Of a stretch of DNA of 64,000 nucleotides, positions 15,950 to 24,891 are shown piece after piece; the first letter of the stretch is position 1, and every line of letters starts with the position of its first letter. Position numbers and translations under genes: made by a program. Source of the DNA: Halorubrum sp. F4 (GTDB lineage: Archaea > Halobacteriota > Halobacteria > Halobacteriales > Haloferacaceae); assembly GCF_027257195.1 (NCBI RefSeq), contig NZ_JAPDFS010000002.1, positions 334,354 to 398,353 on the forward strand, written 5' to 3'. A model generated the notes under the pieces. It was not told where the DNA came from and did not search any database. It was given only the letters and a program-made list of their open reading frames with translations.

Positions 15950-17023
15950 TCAGTACGAGGCGGCGCGCTTGTCGAGGCCCGCGGCCGCGATGTCCTCGCC
16001 GTCGACGGAGGTCCGGAGCGCGTCCATCCCGTCGTCGCGGTCGATGTCGAAGTTCCGCGCGTACAGCTCCTCGAGCCGATCGTACTCGGCCTCGGAGATC
16101 GGGGCCACGTCGCTGGCGGCGCTCCACTCCGCGATGTCGTCGCCGTCGCGGAACGTGGGCGTCACCGAGGCGACCTCGTCGTGGGCCAGCAGCCAACGGA
16201 TCGACGCCTGACTCAGGGTTCGGGTCCCCGCCGCGTGGTCGGGCTCCTCGAGGAAGCGGATCGCCTCGACCTTCTCCCAGCCGGCCTCGTACCACTCCGT
16301 CGGGCGGTGCGAGCGGTGGTCGCCGTCCTCGAGAACGGTGTCGGGCGTCACCTGCTCGTTGAGCAGCCCGGAGGAGTGCGGGACGCGCGCGATGACGGAA
16401 GTGTCGGACCCCGTCTCGCGGATCGTGTCGATGAAGTGGCGGCCGGGCTCCTGCTCGAAGAGGTTGAAGACGGTCTGGACCGCGTCGAACTCCTCGTACT
16501 CGACGGCGGCGTCGCCCTCCGCGAGCCAGCCGATGGAGGGACCCAGCGCCCAGCCGAGCGCCCGGACGCGCCCCTCCGATTTCCACTCGCGCAGGAGGTC
16601 GCGGACCTCGGGCGTGACCTCGTCGACGTTGGCGTTGTGTAACTGGAGGAGGTCGACGTAGTCCGTGTCGAGCCGGTCGAGCGAGGACTCGAGCGCCTCG
16701 CGGAGGTACGCCTCGTTCAGCTCCTTCGGGAGCTCGCCGTGGCCCGCCTGCGGGTTGTCGTAGAAGTCGTAGCCGATCTTCGTCGCCAGCGTGACCTCCT
16801 CGCGGCGGTCCGCGATCGCCTCCCCGACGATCCGCTCGGACTCGCCGTGGCCGTACACGTCGCCGGTGTCGACGTAGGTGACCCCCGCGTCGAGCGCGTC
16901 CCGAACCATTCCGACCGCCTGCTCGTCCGAGCGGTCGCCCCACCAGTCCGTCCCGACGACCCACGCGCCGAAGCCGATCTCCGACACCTCGACGCCGGAG
17001 GTCCCGAGTTCTCGGTGTTGCAT
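15950..17023 (-). CDS. Aldo/keto reductase
   Basis: A 357-residue TIM-barrel oxidoreductase using NADPH. Seen: MQHRELGTSGVEVSEIGFGA at the start, VDTGDVYGHGESERIVGEAI with catalytic D and Y, ATKIGYDFYDN with the catalytic K, and DLLQLHNANVDE with the final His. The C-terminal half carries the ARVPHSSGLL and TRTLSQASIRWLLAHDEVAS helices that complete the NADP site. It is of the YajO/Tas type. The substrate is unknown. ATG at 17023 begins the family N-terminus, and it is divergent from the acyltransferase gene. Confidence 0.9.
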   Translation of the reverse strand: MQHRELGTSGVEVSEIGFGAWVVGTDWWGDRSDEQAVGMVRDALDAGVTYVDTGDVYGHGESERIVGEAIADRREEVTLATKIGYDFYDNPQAGHGELPKELNEAYLREALESSLDRLDTDYVDLLQLHNANVDEVTPEVRDLLREWKSEGRVRALGWALGPSIGWLAEGDAAVEYEEFDAVQTVFNLFEQEPGRHFIDTIRETGSDTSVIARVPHSSGLLNEQVTPDTVLEDGDHRSHRPTEWYEAGWEKVEAIRFLEEPDHAAGTRTLSQASIRWLLAHDEVASVTPTFRDGDDIAEWSAASDVAPISEAEYDRLEELYARNFDIDRDDGMDALRTSVDGEDIAAAGLDKRAASY

Positions 17024-17171
17024 ACGCCGGCGTTGGGCGCGCGGGCACTTATCCGACGCGGTCGCCGCCGACCGGTGAGGATCGCCGCGGGAATTAATAC
17101 GGCCCGGTCGCACGATGGCGTCCGGGTCGCACAACCGAACCCATTTGAGGATCCCGGCCGAACCATCGGCG

Positions 17172-18083
17172 ATGACAAAGCGACACGTGTCCCTGCCGGA
17201 CGACGCGGAGGCGTCGGTCCAGGGGTTCATCGACGAGGTGGACGACCGGCTCTCCTCGACGGAGGACACCTGCGACGTCGTTCGGGACACGCTGATCGAC
17301 CTCCACGGCGACCGCGAGCGGTGGGAGGACTGGCAGGCGGGCGAGGACGTCTCGAAGGCCGAGCGCGTCCGACTCCAGGGATACGACCCGTGTAACGCCA
17401 CGCTCGAGTCCGAGTATTACGCCGAAAAGGACGAGGAGACGTTCCAGCGGTCGAAACACCTCCAGTGGCTCTGGCGGCAGTTCGACGCCACGCCGATGGC
17501 CGACAACGTCGAGTTCGCGCTGCGGTTCCGGCGGATGCTCGGGAACCACCTGTTCGCGGAGTGCGGCGACGGCTGCCGCTTCTTCAAGGGGATCTCGTTC
17601 ACCTACGGCCACAACATCGAGATCGGCGACAACGTCGTGATCCACGACGACGTCCACCTCGACGACCGCGGCAAGCTGACGATCGGCGACCGCGCGTCGA
17701 TCTCCGACGGCGTCCACGTCTACAGCCACGACCACGACCTCGTCGACCAGACCGCGGTCCGGAACTTCCACACCGCCATCGGCGACGACGCCCGCGTCAC
17801 CTACGACGCGATGGTGCGGGCCGGCTGTCGTATCGGAGAGAACAGCGTCGTCGGCGCGCGCGCGGTCGTCCAGGGCGACGTCCCGGCCCACCACGTCGCG
17901 GTCGGCACCCCCGCGCGCAGCATCCGCGTGAAGCCCGGCTGGGAGGACGCGGCCGAGGAGCTCGAGGACGGCCGGCTCCCCGACCGGAGCGACGAGCGCG
18001 AGATCGAGTACGAGCTTCCCGAGGACCTCGACCGCTTCGACGAGTTCCAGCGCGACCTTCGGTCGACGGGGACGCCGGAGTAA
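17172..18083 (+). CDS. Hexapeptide-repeat acyltransferase (maltose O-acetyltransferase-like)
   Basis: A 303-residue protein. The N-terminal 150 residues are helical and acidic; then comes a left-handed beta-helix with hexapeptide repeats such as IEIGDNVVIHDDVHLDDRG and LTIGDRASISDGVHVYSHDH, the last carrying the likely catalytic His. It ends with AVVQGDVPAHHVAVGTPARS, the closing block of xenobiotic/maltose acetyltransferases. It probably transfers an acetyl group from acetyl-CoA to a sugar or small hydroxyl substrate. The ATG at 17172 gives MTKRHVSLPDD. It is followed by the Nmad3-like gene in the same direction. Confidence 0.85.
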   Translation: MTKRHVSLPDDAEASVQGFIDEVDDRLSSTEDTCDVVRDTLIDLHGDRERWEDWQAGEDVSKAERVRLQGYDPCNATLESEYYAEKDEETFQRSKHLQWLWRQFDATPMADNVEFALRFRRMLGNHLFAECGDGCRFFKGISFTYGHNIEIGDNVVIHDDVHLDDRGKLTIGDRASISDGVHVYSHDHDLVDQTAVRNFHTAIGDDARVTYDAMVRAGCRIGENSVVGARAVVQGDVPAHHVAVGTPARSIRVKPGWEDAAEELEDGRLPDRSDEREIEYELPEDLDRFDEFQRDLRSTGTPE

Positions 18084-18113
18084 GCGTACCGAGTCGGATC
18101 CCCTCACTCGTCC

Positions 18114-18905
18114 GTGACCCGTGCCGTCGCCGTCAACGTCGCCGCCAACACCAACGAGCTCGGCTTCCGTGGACCGGTGTACCCCGACGGCTCGTTCGCG
18201 TACGTCCCGATCCCGGAGTCGGCCGCGACGCTCCCGCGCGAGCGGTTCCCGGTCGACGAGCCGCTCCCGACGTACGCCGACTGCGATCTCCCCTTCTCGC
18301 TTCCCGACTCGCTCCGGGATCGTCCGGTCCACATGGACCCGGAGTTCCCCGGCGTTCACGGTCGCGAACGCGCGACCTACGGCGATCCCTACGCGGTCAA
18401 GGCCGGGCCGATCGCCGACCTCGAACCGGGCGACTGGCTGCTGTTCTACGCGACGTTCACGCTCCGACCGGCCGGTTGGGACGGTCCGGATCCCGACGGC
18501 GGCGGTGGCGGTGGCGGCGGTGGCGATCGCGACTCGGCTGTCGTCGATGGAGCCCTGGTCGACGACGACCTCGCACCGGACTGGGGCGCGTACCTGTTCG
18601 CCGGGCTCCGGGTCGACCGCGTGCTCGGGACTCCCGACCGCGAGGCGGCCGCCGAGGGCGTCCCGACGAACGCCCATCTCAAACGCGACCCCTTCGACGC
18701 ACGCGTCGTCGTCGCCGGCGACCCGGACGAGTCCGGGCTCTTCGACCGCGTGGTCCCCTTGAGCACACCGGCTACGGGCGCGGACGCGAACGACCTCGTG
18801 ACCGAACTCTCGAGCGACTCCGGGAAGGGGCCCTGGTGGCGACGGCCCATGCGGTTCGACGAGTCCGCGACGGCGACGGTGCTGGACCGGATCCGGCGGG
18901 CGTGA
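18114..18905 (+). CDS. Nmad3-like (nucleotide-modification-associated domain) protein
   Basis: A 263-residue protein starting at GTG 18114. It has NVAANTNELGFRGPVYPDGS, FAYVPIPESAA, an acidic YADCDLPF segment and a HMDPEFPGVHG block; I recognise these as resembling the Nmad3 domain, found near enzymes of DNA base hypermodification. A run of nine glycines at about 128-136 followed by an acidic stretch forms a flexible insert. No modification partner is adjacent, so a role outside phage DNA modification is possible. The family call is by recollection. The C-terminal part is well conserved-looking but of unknown chemistry. Confidence 0.55.
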   Translation: MTRAVAVNVAANTNELGFRGPVYPDGSFAYVPIPESAATLPRERFPVDEPLPTYADCDLPFSLPDSLRDRPVHMDPEFPGVHGRERATYGDPYAVKAGPIADLEPGDWLLFYATFTLRPAGWDGPDPDGGGGGGGGGDRDSAVVDGALVDDDLAPDWGAYLFAGLRVDRVLGTPDREAAAEGVPTNAHLKRDPFDARVVVAGDPDESGLFDRVVPLSTPATGADANDLVTELSSDSGKGPWWRRPMRFDESATATVLDRIRRA

Positions 18906-19034
18906 CCGGGCCGTCCTCATCGTCGTCGTCGTCTCCACCCCCTCATCTCCACTCCGCCGTCTCTACCCCGGCGTCATCCGACGCGGATCGCGGATACCCC
19001 GCGGTTTCTTTCCGGCCGGGATCCAAGCGACGGT

Positions 19035-19727
19035 ATGGCAGCGATCTGTTTCGACATGTACGGCACGCTCTGTGACACGGCGAGCGTGACGCGGACGCTC
19101 CGCCGGGAGCTCGACGTCGCCGACTCGCTCGTCGACGCGGTGGAGTCGACCTGGCGCGCCAGACAGCTCCGGTACAGCTACCAGCTCGCGCTGATGGAGG
19201 CGTACCGACCCTTCTGGTCGGTGACGCGGGACGCGCTCGCGTTCGCGCTCGACCGGTACGACCTCGCGCCCGACGCGGAGACGAGAGAGCGGATCCTCGG
19301 CTCGTACGAGGAGTTGGAGCCGTTCCCGGGCGCAACTGACGCGCTCGAGACGCTCTCGTCGGCCGGCCACACCGTCGCCGTGCTCTCGAACGGGAACCCG
19401 GAGATGCTGTCGACGCTGGCGGCGAACGCGGGGCTCTCCGAGGCGCTCGACGCGCTCGTCAGTGCCGACGCCGCCGGCACGTACAAACCCGCCCCCGCGG
19501 TCTATGAGACCGCGGCCGCCGAACTCGACGAGCCGATCGGCGACTGCTGGCTCGTCTCCGGAAACGCCTGGGACGTCGCGGGCGCGGGGAGCGCGGGGAT
19601 GGAGACGGTCTGGGTGAACCGGGCGAACGACCCGTTCGAACGGATCGGGACCGAGCCGACCGCGACCGTCGAGACGCTCGCGGCCGTTCCGGAGGCGGTC
19701 GCGGCCGCTCACGACGATCCGAGGTAA
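19035..19727 (+). CDS. HAD hydrolase, haloacid dehalogenase type II-like
   Basis: A 230-residue HAD-superfamily protein. Motif I is FDMYGTLCD with nucleophile D7 (the DxYGT form typical of L-2-haloacid dehalogenases), motif II SNGNPEM, motif III TYKPAPAVYETA, and motif IV VSGNAWDVAGAGSAGMETVW. The helical cap lies between motifs I and II. The substrate could be a 2-haloacid or a small phosphate ester; it cannot be decided. ATG at 19035 places motif I at its usual position. It stands alone between the Nmad3-like and zinc-ribbon genes. Confidence 0.88.
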   Translation: MAAICFDMYGTLCDTASVTRTLRRELDVADSLVDAVESTWRARQLRYSYQLALMEAYRPFWSVTRDALAFALDRYDLAPDAETRERILGSYEELEPFPGATDALETLSSAGHTVAVLSNGNPEMLSTLAANAGLSEALDALVSADAAGTYKPAPAVYETAAAELDEPIGDCWLVSGNAWDVAGAGSAGMETVWVNRANDPFERIGTEPTATVETLAAVPEAVAAAHDDPR

Positions 19728-19852
19728 CGATCGAGGCGAGACGGCGATCGAGGCGAGACGGCGGCCGGGTCGGGACTTCGACGGAACCGGAACGCCGGTC
19801 GGTTCGAACGAGTCCGCGAAACGCCCATTGTGATCGGCTCCCAAACCGGACC

Positions 19853-20149
19853 ATGGCCGACCCGTCGGCGGCCGAACTCGCGTTTCGGCTGGTCGTAGCC
19901 GGAGTGTTGATAGTCGCGCCGACGCTCCTCTTTCTCAGCTTCTGGCGATTCCTCGTCTGGCTCCGGGACGACGCCCTCATCGATCGGCTGGCCGACCGCG
20001 GCGTCCTCGAGGAGGCGCGACACCCGTCGGCGGCGGACGTGCTCGCGACCGCGACCGTCTCGGAGACGGGCGTCCGCTGGTGTCCCGACTGTGACGCGCG
20101 AAACCTCCCGACCGCGGACCGGTGTCGCGAGTGCGGGGATCACCTGTGA
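19853..20149 (+). CDS. Membrane-anchored zinc-ribbon protein
   Basis: A 98-residue protein with one clear N-terminal transmembrane helix (FRLVVAGVLIVAPTLLFLSF, about 12-31), a middle helical segment, and a C-terminal zinc ribbon CPDCDARNLPTADRCRECGD (two CxxC pairs). I recall similar proteins among haloarchaeal DUF families but cannot name the role. Such topology suits a membrane-tethered regulator or chaperone. ATG at 19853 begins just before the helix. It is convergent with HisS. Confidence 0.75.
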   Translation: MADPSAAELAFRLVVAGVLIVAPTLLFLSFWRFLVWLRDDALIDRLADRGVLEEARHPSAADVLATATVSETGVRWCPDCDARNLPTADRCRECGDHL

Positions 20150-20222
20150 CGCGGACGATCGGGTGACGCGGAGGACCGGATGATGCGGAGGGCCGACTGA
20201 CGCCGCGATCTCCCGCTGCCGA

Positions 20223-21545
20223 CTACTCGTAGTCGTCGTAGGTGGGAAGACCCGACTCCGGCGGGAACTCCTCGACCGGTGCGGTCGTCTCGTCGCCGCT
20301 CTCCATGTCCTTCACGGTCACCTCGCCGTTCGCGAGGTCGCGCTCGCCGACGACGACCACGGTCTCCGCGTTGATCGAGTCGGCGTAGCCCAGTTGCGCG
20401 CCGAACGAGCGGTCCGAGACGTCGCTCTCGACCACGGCGTCGTCGTCGAGCGCCCGGAGGTCGCGAGCGATCTCGGCCGCCTTCCGGCGGGTGTCGCCGA
20501 CGGAGAGGACGTAGTAGTCGGTCGAGAGCGCCTCGTCGGGCCAGACGCCGGCGCGCTGACACAGCAGCTTGAGCGTCGCGTGACCGGGCGCGACCCCGAC
20601 CGCGGGGGTGGGCTGCCCGCCGAAGCTCTCGATCAGGTCGTCGTAGCGACCGCCGCCGAAGACGGAGCGGGAGACCTCGCCGGTGGAGTCGAAACACTCG
20701 AAGACGACGCCGGTGTAGTAGTCGAGCCCGCGGGCGGTCGTCAGGGATATCTCACAGAACTCGCCAGCGCCGAAGTCGTCGGCGGCGGCGAGCACGTTCC
20801 GGAGGTTCTCGACGGCGTCCTCGACCGCGTCGTCGCCCGCCGCCGCGACCGCGTCGAGGTCCTCGGGCGCGTCCACGTCCGTGATCAGGTCGTCGAACTC
20901 CCGGGCGGTCGCGCGGTCGAGCCCGGCGTCAGACAGCAGGCCGAAGTACTCCCCGTCGTCCACCTTCGCGCGCTTGTCGACCGCGCGGATCGCGGCCGTC
21001 GTGTCGACCCCGTCGGGGTCGTCGGCGAGCGCACGGACGAGCCCGCCGAGCACGTCGCGGTGGGAGACGCGGAACTCGAAGTCGTCGCCGGTGAGTCCGA
21101 GATCGGTGAGCGCGTCGGCGGCGACCGCGAGCACCTCGGCGTCGGCCTCCGGTGCGGACGAGCCGAAGACGTCGATGTTGGTCTGGTAGAACTCGCGGAA
21201 TCGGCCCTGCTGGACCTGTTCGTAGCGCCAGAACGGGCGGGTGGAGACCCACTTGATCGGCTTCGAGAGTTCCTGGCCCTTCGCGACGACCATCCGGGCG
21301 ACCGTCGGCGTGAGTTCGGGCGTGAGAGACACCTCGCGGCCGCCCTTGTCCTCGAAGGCGTACAGTTCGTCGACTATCTCCTCGCCGGACTTGTCGACGT
21401 ACATCTCCGTCCGCTCGAGCGCGGGCGTTGCGACCTCGCGGAAGCCGTACCGCGCGGCCGCTCCCTCGATCGCGTCGGTCACCTCCCGGCGGGCCGACTG
21501 CTCCCCGGGGTAGAAGTCGCGAAACCCTTTGAGTCCCTCGTACAT
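20223..21545 (-). CDS. hisS: Histidyl-tRNA synthetase
   Basis: Class II aminoacyl-tRNA synthetase charging tRNA-His, 440 residues. Motif 2 region FWRYEQVQQGRFREFYQTNI, the HisA signature ARGLDYYTG, motif 3 GGGRYDDLIESFGG, and a C-terminal anticodon-binding domain from about residue 340 (VLSVGDTRRKAAEIARDL). The N-terminus MYEGLKGFRDFYPGE with the ATG at 21545 is characteristic. All catalytic motifs are intact. It is adjacent to a ferritin-like gene in the same direction but spaced by about 100 bases. Confidence 0.96.
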   Translation of the reverse strand: MYEGLKGFRDFYPGEQSARREVTDAIEGAAARYGFREVATPALERTEMYVDKSGEEIVDELYAFEDKGGREVSLTPELTPTVARMVVAKGQELSKPIKWVSTRPFWRYEQVQQGRFREFYQTNIDVFGSSAPEADAEVLAVAADALTDLGLTGDDFEFRVSHRDVLGGLVRALADDPDGVDTTAAIRAVDKRAKVDDGEYFGLLSDAGLDRATAREFDDLITDVDAPEDLDAVAAAGDDAVEDAVENLRNVLAAADDFGAGEFCEISLTTARGLDYYTGVVFECFDSTGEVSRSVFGGGRYDDLIESFGGQPTPAVGVAPGHATLKLLCQRAGVWPDEALSTDYYVLSVGDTRRKAAEIARDLRALDDDAVVESDVSDRSFGAQLGYADSINAETVVVVGERDLANGEVTVKDMESGDETTAPVEEFPPESGLPTYDDYE

Positions 21546-21647
21546 GGACGCGGGTTCGGCGAGCGCCCGCTTGAAACCATCCTTTCGGGAGCGCGTGGAA
21601 GCGGTGGAGGTGGTGGAAGCAGCGGAAGCGGTGACGGCGAGTCGGGG

Positions 21648-22103
21648 CTACTGGTTCCGGTATTCCTTCTGGAACCCGCGGAACTCGGTGCGGTGGGCCT
21701 CCTCGTCGGAGAGGAGCGTCACGGCGAGGTCCTCGGTCACGGGGTCGTTCGCCTCCTCGGCGGCGTCTATCAGGTCCCGGTAGGTGTCGATCGCCCCCTC
21801 CTCGGCCTCGAGCACGCCCTCGATGACGGCGAGCACGTCGGTGGAGTCCTCGGGCGGCTGAAGCGAGTCCTGACGGGCGGTGAACTCCGCGGACCCCGGC
21901 GGGCGCGCGTCGAGCTGTTTGAGCCGCTGGCCGAGCTCCTCGGCGTGGCCGAGCTCCTCCTGGACGTCCGTCTTGAGGCTCTCTTTGATCTCCTCGGCCC
22001 GCACGCCGTCGAGGACGATCGCGTTCGTCTGGTAGTTCATGACCGTCTCGATCTCGTCGGCGTACGCCTTTCGGAGCAGGTCGATGACGCGGTCGGATGC
22101 CAT
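21648..22103 (-). CDS. Ferritin-like (rubrerythrin/bacterioferritin-type) protein
   Basis: A 151-residue four-helix protein. Metal-site pattern: DEIETVMNYQTNAI with E, EELGHAEELGQRL with ExxH, EAEEGAIDTYRDLIDAA and LLSDEEAHRTEFRGF, another ExxH. Four helices with two ExxH motifs fit a diiron carboxylate ferritin-like domain. It likely stores iron or handles oxidants. The start ATG at 22103 follows from the family pattern MASDRVIDLLRKAYADE. It is codirectional with HisS downstream. Confidence 0.8.
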   Translation of the reverse strand: MASDRVIDLLRKAYADEIETVMNYQTNAIVLDGVRAEEIKESLKTDVQEELGHAEELGQRLKQLDARPPGSAEFTARQDSLQPPEDSTDVLAVIEGVLEAEEGAIDTYRDLIDAAEEANDPVTEDLAVTLLSDEEAHRTEFRGFQKEYRNQ

Positions 22104-22170
22104 GTCTCCACGTACTCGTCCCGAACCGAAAGCCGTTCCGGCTCCGAGTACCGCCCGTTCGTCCGCCCAC

Positions 22171-22764
22171 TCAGTCGTTCCGTCCGCGGACGTACGTCTG
22201 GTCGTGGTCCGGGAACACGTCCGCGACCGTCTCCTCGCCGTGTTCCTCCGCGATGAGTGCACGCAGTTCGTCCTCGTAGTCCGCCTTCGGCACCTCCTCG
22301 CTCGGGCCCTGCTCGACCTCGAAGGTCGCCTCGACGAGCCGGTCGACCGCGTGCCGCCCGAACCCCGAGAGCGGCGAGATGTAGTCGACGCCGTGGCGGT
22401 CCTCGAGGCTCTGTGCTTGCGCGCGAGAGACGGTCGGAACCCGGTCGTCCCGGCGACTCCCGTCGGCGATCGCGTCGACGTCGCGTTCGGCGATGGTCTC
22501 GAGGGCGTGCTCGTGGACCCGCTGGATCCCGTTGCGTGGGTAGCCGTCGGCGATCATGCGCTCCGCCGCCTCCTCGGCGACCGCGCGGTCGAGTTCGATC
22601 CGCTCGAACGGGAAGCCGATCTGTGCGGCCGCGCGCTCGGCGTGCTCCCAGTCGTCCGTGAGCCCGAAGCTCCCGGTCACACACCGGACGTCGTAAAAGC
22701 GGTCGAGCAGGGCGGCGGCGAGCGAGGAGTCCTTTCCCCCGCTGTACAGCAGCGCGAGCTCCAT
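22171..22764 (-). CDS. PP-loop ATPase (N-type)
   Basis: A 197-residue protein beginning MELALLYSGGKDSSLAAALL with the PP-loop SGGKDS at 9-14, which binds ATP and releases pyrophosphate. It also has DAIADGSRRDDRVPTVSRAQ and ISPLSGFGRHAVDRL. N-type ATP pyrophosphatases of this kind include tRNA thiolases and diphthamide synthases; which is unclear. Its start directly follows the stop of the PDCD5 gene with no gap, a pairing that I recall as common in haloarchaea. Confidence 0.85.
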   Translation of the reverse strand: MELALLYSGGKDSSLAAALLDRFYDVRCVTGSFGLTDDWEHAERAAAQIGFPFERIELDRAVAEEAAERMIADGYPRNGIQRVHEHALETIAERDVDAIADGSRRDDRVPTVSRAQAQSLEDRHGVDYISPLSGFGRHAVDRLVEATFEVEQGPSEEVPKADYEDELRALIAEEHGEETVADVFPDHDQTYVRGRND

Positions 22765-23118
22765 CTACCGCCGCCGGATGTCGAAGCTCTTCTGTTCGGG
22801 TTGGAGCTCCTTGAGCAGGTCACGCATCTGGTCCTCGTCGATACGTCCCTGGACGCGGCCGCTCTGTGCCAGCGACGCGACCTGCTGTTTGACCTTCTTG
22901 GCGAACTCCGGTTTCGACATCTCGACCGCGTTGAGCCGCTGGCGCGCGCCGTCGGTCAGGTACTGTTTGAGCACCGCCTCCTGTTGGGCCTCCGCGCGCT
23001 GTTGGGCCTCCTGTTGGGCCTCGGCGGCGTCGCCGCCCTCGCCCGCTCGGTCCTGCAGCTCCTGCATCTTCTTCTCGCGCAGTTCCTCGAGCCGTTCGTC
23101 GTCGGGGTTGCCGCTCAT
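22765..23118 (-). CDS. PDCD5 family DNA-binding protein
   Basis: A 117-residue archaeal homologue of programmed-cell-death protein 5. It has a Gln/Ala-rich N-terminal helix ([20 protein letters not shown]) then [20 protein letters not shown] and [19 protein letters not shown], the conserved helical core. It is a small helical protein of the kind associated with ribosome or chromatin. The start is ATG at 23118. It is the first gene of a tight operon with the PP-loop ATPase and divergent from NMD3. Confidence 0.93.
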   Translation of the reverse strand: MSGNPDDERLEELREKKMQELQDRAGEGGDAAEAQQEAQQRAEAQQEAVLKQYLTDGARQRLNAVEMSKPEFAKKVKQQVASLAQSGRVQGRIDEDQMRDLLKELQPEQKSFDIRRR

Positions 23119-23253
23119 ACACGCCCGTTCTCGGTCCGGGCGAAAAACGATTTCGGAGGATCGACCGCGTTCCGACGACCCGACGGTCCGTTCCCGTTCC
23201 GTGTCGACGTCCGGTTCGGGTCGCTTAAACGGCTCACCGCCGTATCCGCAGTC

Positions 23254-24360
23254 ATGAGCGAGTCGCGGGAGTTCTGTCCCCGGTGTGGCGACGCCGTCCC
23301 CGAGCGTCGCGACCCTCTACCGGGCGATCCGACGGGGCGGGACGCGCTGTTGTGTGACGACTGCTACTTCGAGGACTTCGAACTGGTGGACGCGCCGGAC
23401 CGGATCGAGGTGCTCGTCTGTTCGGGCTGCGGGGCGGTCCGCCGCGGGGAGTCCTGGCGGGACGTGGGTGCCCGCGACTACACCGACGTCGCGGTCGACG
23501 AGGTCGCGGAGGCGCTCGGCGTTCACGTCGCCGCCGAGGACGTCGAGTGGGGCGTCGAGCCCGAACAGGTCGACGAGAACACGGTCCGGATGCACTGCCG
23601 CTTCTCGGGCGTCGTTCGCGGAACGCTCCGTTCGTCGGAGGTCACCGTCCCCGTGAAGGTGTCACGGGGGACCTGCGACCGCTGCGGCCGGATCGCCGGC
23701 GGCTACTACGCCGGCGTGGTCCAGGTGCGCGCGGACGGTCGGGAGTTGACCGTCGAGGAGCGTGCCGAGGCGCTCGATATCGCCGAGTCGTACGTCGCCG
23801 ACCAGGAGGCGAAGGGCGACCGCGAGGCGTTCATCACGGAGGTGAAGGAGACCGACGACGGCCCCGACGTGAAGGTCTCCTCGAACCGCCTCGCACAGAA
23901 CGTCGCGACGCGGATCACGGAGGAACTGGGCGGGAGTTTCGAGTCGTACCCGACGCTCGTCACGGAGGACGGCGACGGCAACGAGGTGTACCGCGTGACG
24001 TTCGCGGTCCGGCTCCCGAGGTACGCGCCGGGCGAGATACTCGATCCCGAGGACGGCGACGGACCGGTGCTCGTCACCGGCGTCTCCGGCCGGATCCAGG
24101 GGATCCGGCTCGCCACCGGCGAGGAGTACGCCTCCGCGTTCGACGAGGGCGAGACGCCGGAGGCGACCCGGCTCGGGAGCCGGGAGGACGCCGCGGAGAC
24201 GACCGTCGTGACCGTCGAGGACGACCGAGCGATCCAGGTGCTCGACCCGAAGACGTACGAGGCGCGGACGGTTCCGAATCCCGACTTCGTCGACGACGAC
24301 GCCGATTCAGTACTCGCGTTCAAACACGGCGACGACGTTCACCTCGTCCCGCGCGAGTAG
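23254..24360 (+). CDS. NMD3-family 60S-export-like protein
   Basis: A 368-residue archaeal homologue of eukaryotic NMD3. The N-terminal zinc-binding region has [28 protein letters not shown] and [14 protein letters not shown]. Two middle domains follow, and a C-terminal OB-like part with [17 protein letters not shown]. Archaea lack a nucleus, so the role is probably ribosome assembly. The start ATG at 23254 places the first CxxC at residue 8. It shares a divergent promoter region with the PDCD5 operon. Confidence 0.9.
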   Translation: MSESREFCPRCGDAVPERRDPLPGDPTGRDALLCDDCYFEDFELVDAPDRIEVLVCSGCGAVRRGESWRDVGARDYTDVAVDEVAEALGVHVAAEDVEWGVEPEQVDENTVRMHCRFSGVVRGTLRSSEVTVPVKVSRGTCDRCGRIAGGYYAGVVQVRADGRELTVEERAEALDIAESYVADQEAKGDREAFITEVKETDDGPDVKVSSNRLAQNVATRITEELGGSFESYPTLVTEDGDGNEVYRVTFAVRLPRYAPGEILDPEDGDGPVLVTGVSGRIQGIRLATGEEYASAFDEGETPEATRLGSREDAAETTVVTVEDDRAIQVLDPKTYEARTVPNPDFVDDDADSVLAFKHGDDVHLVPRE

Positions 24361-24372
24361 CGGCCGCGGTCG

Positions 24373-24786
24373 TCACGTAGCGTCAGGGCGGGGTGCGTTC
24401 TCGTATTTGATCATCTTTTCGGGCTTCTCCGAGATGCTCTCGTAGATCCGTTGGAGAGTCTCTTCCGCGGCGAGGAGATCGTGTTTCTCGAGGAAATCTC
24501 GCCCCTCCTCCGTAAGGCCGTAGAACTTCCAGGGATATCCCTGCCGGCGCTGGTCGTCCTCGAGTGCGACTTCCCTGACGATGCCGGCGTCGATAAGCTT
24601 CTGGATATGCTTGTAGACGGTGGCATCGCTTACGCTGGGGTTGAGCTCCTCGAGTTCGTACATCGAAGCGAGCTGGTCGGGATGCTGGAGGATGTTGTTG
24701 ATGAGCGCGAATCGCGTCTGTTGGGTGACGAAGTGAACGAGTTCGCGGGATTCGATTCCCCCAGTAGCTCCCAGATCGGTACTCAT
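24373..24786 (-). CDS. PadR-like winged-helix transcriptional regulator
   Basis: A 137-residue wHTH protein. The helix-turn-helix is MYELEELNPSVSDATVYKHI QKLIDAGIVRE (around 43-73), followed by a wing with GYPWKFYGLTEEGRDFL and a C-terminal helix. The pattern QTRFALINNILQHP at the start is shared by many haloarchaeal PadR/ArsR-type regulators. The ATG at 24786 begins MSTDLGATGG. It is divergent from an unknown gene, with an inverted repeat between them, which suggests control of both. Confidence 0.8.
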   Translation of the reverse strand: MSTDLGATGGIESRELVHFVTQQTRFALINNILQHPDQLASMYELEELNPSVSDATVYKHIQKLIDAGIVREVALEDDQRRQGYPWKFYGLTEEGRDFLEKHDLLAAEETLQRIYESISEKPEKMIKYENAPRPDAT

Positions 24787-24828
24787 ACGACATGGTACAC
24801 GCCTCGGCGACAAGTAATTTGCTCTTGG

Positions 24829-24852
24829 GTAAACTACTCTATAGTAAGTTAC
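24829..24852. promoter_or_regulatory. Imperfect inverted repeat in divergent promoter
   Basis: GTAAACTACT and AGTAAGTTAC flank CTAT; the second arm reads GTAACTTACT on the other strand, 8 of 10 matching. It lies in the 105-base AT-rich gap between the PadR-like regulator and the divergent gene at 24892, and is the best candidate operator. Confidence 0.45.
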
Positions 24853-24891
24853 TTCATAAATCATGTCATGCGCCGTTGAGAGGAACGGTGT

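Noticed and set aside
22039..23253. Upstream extension of the NMD3 frame
   Set aside because: Antisense to PDCD5 and the PP-loop gene; the first zinc motif starts eight residues after ATG 23254.
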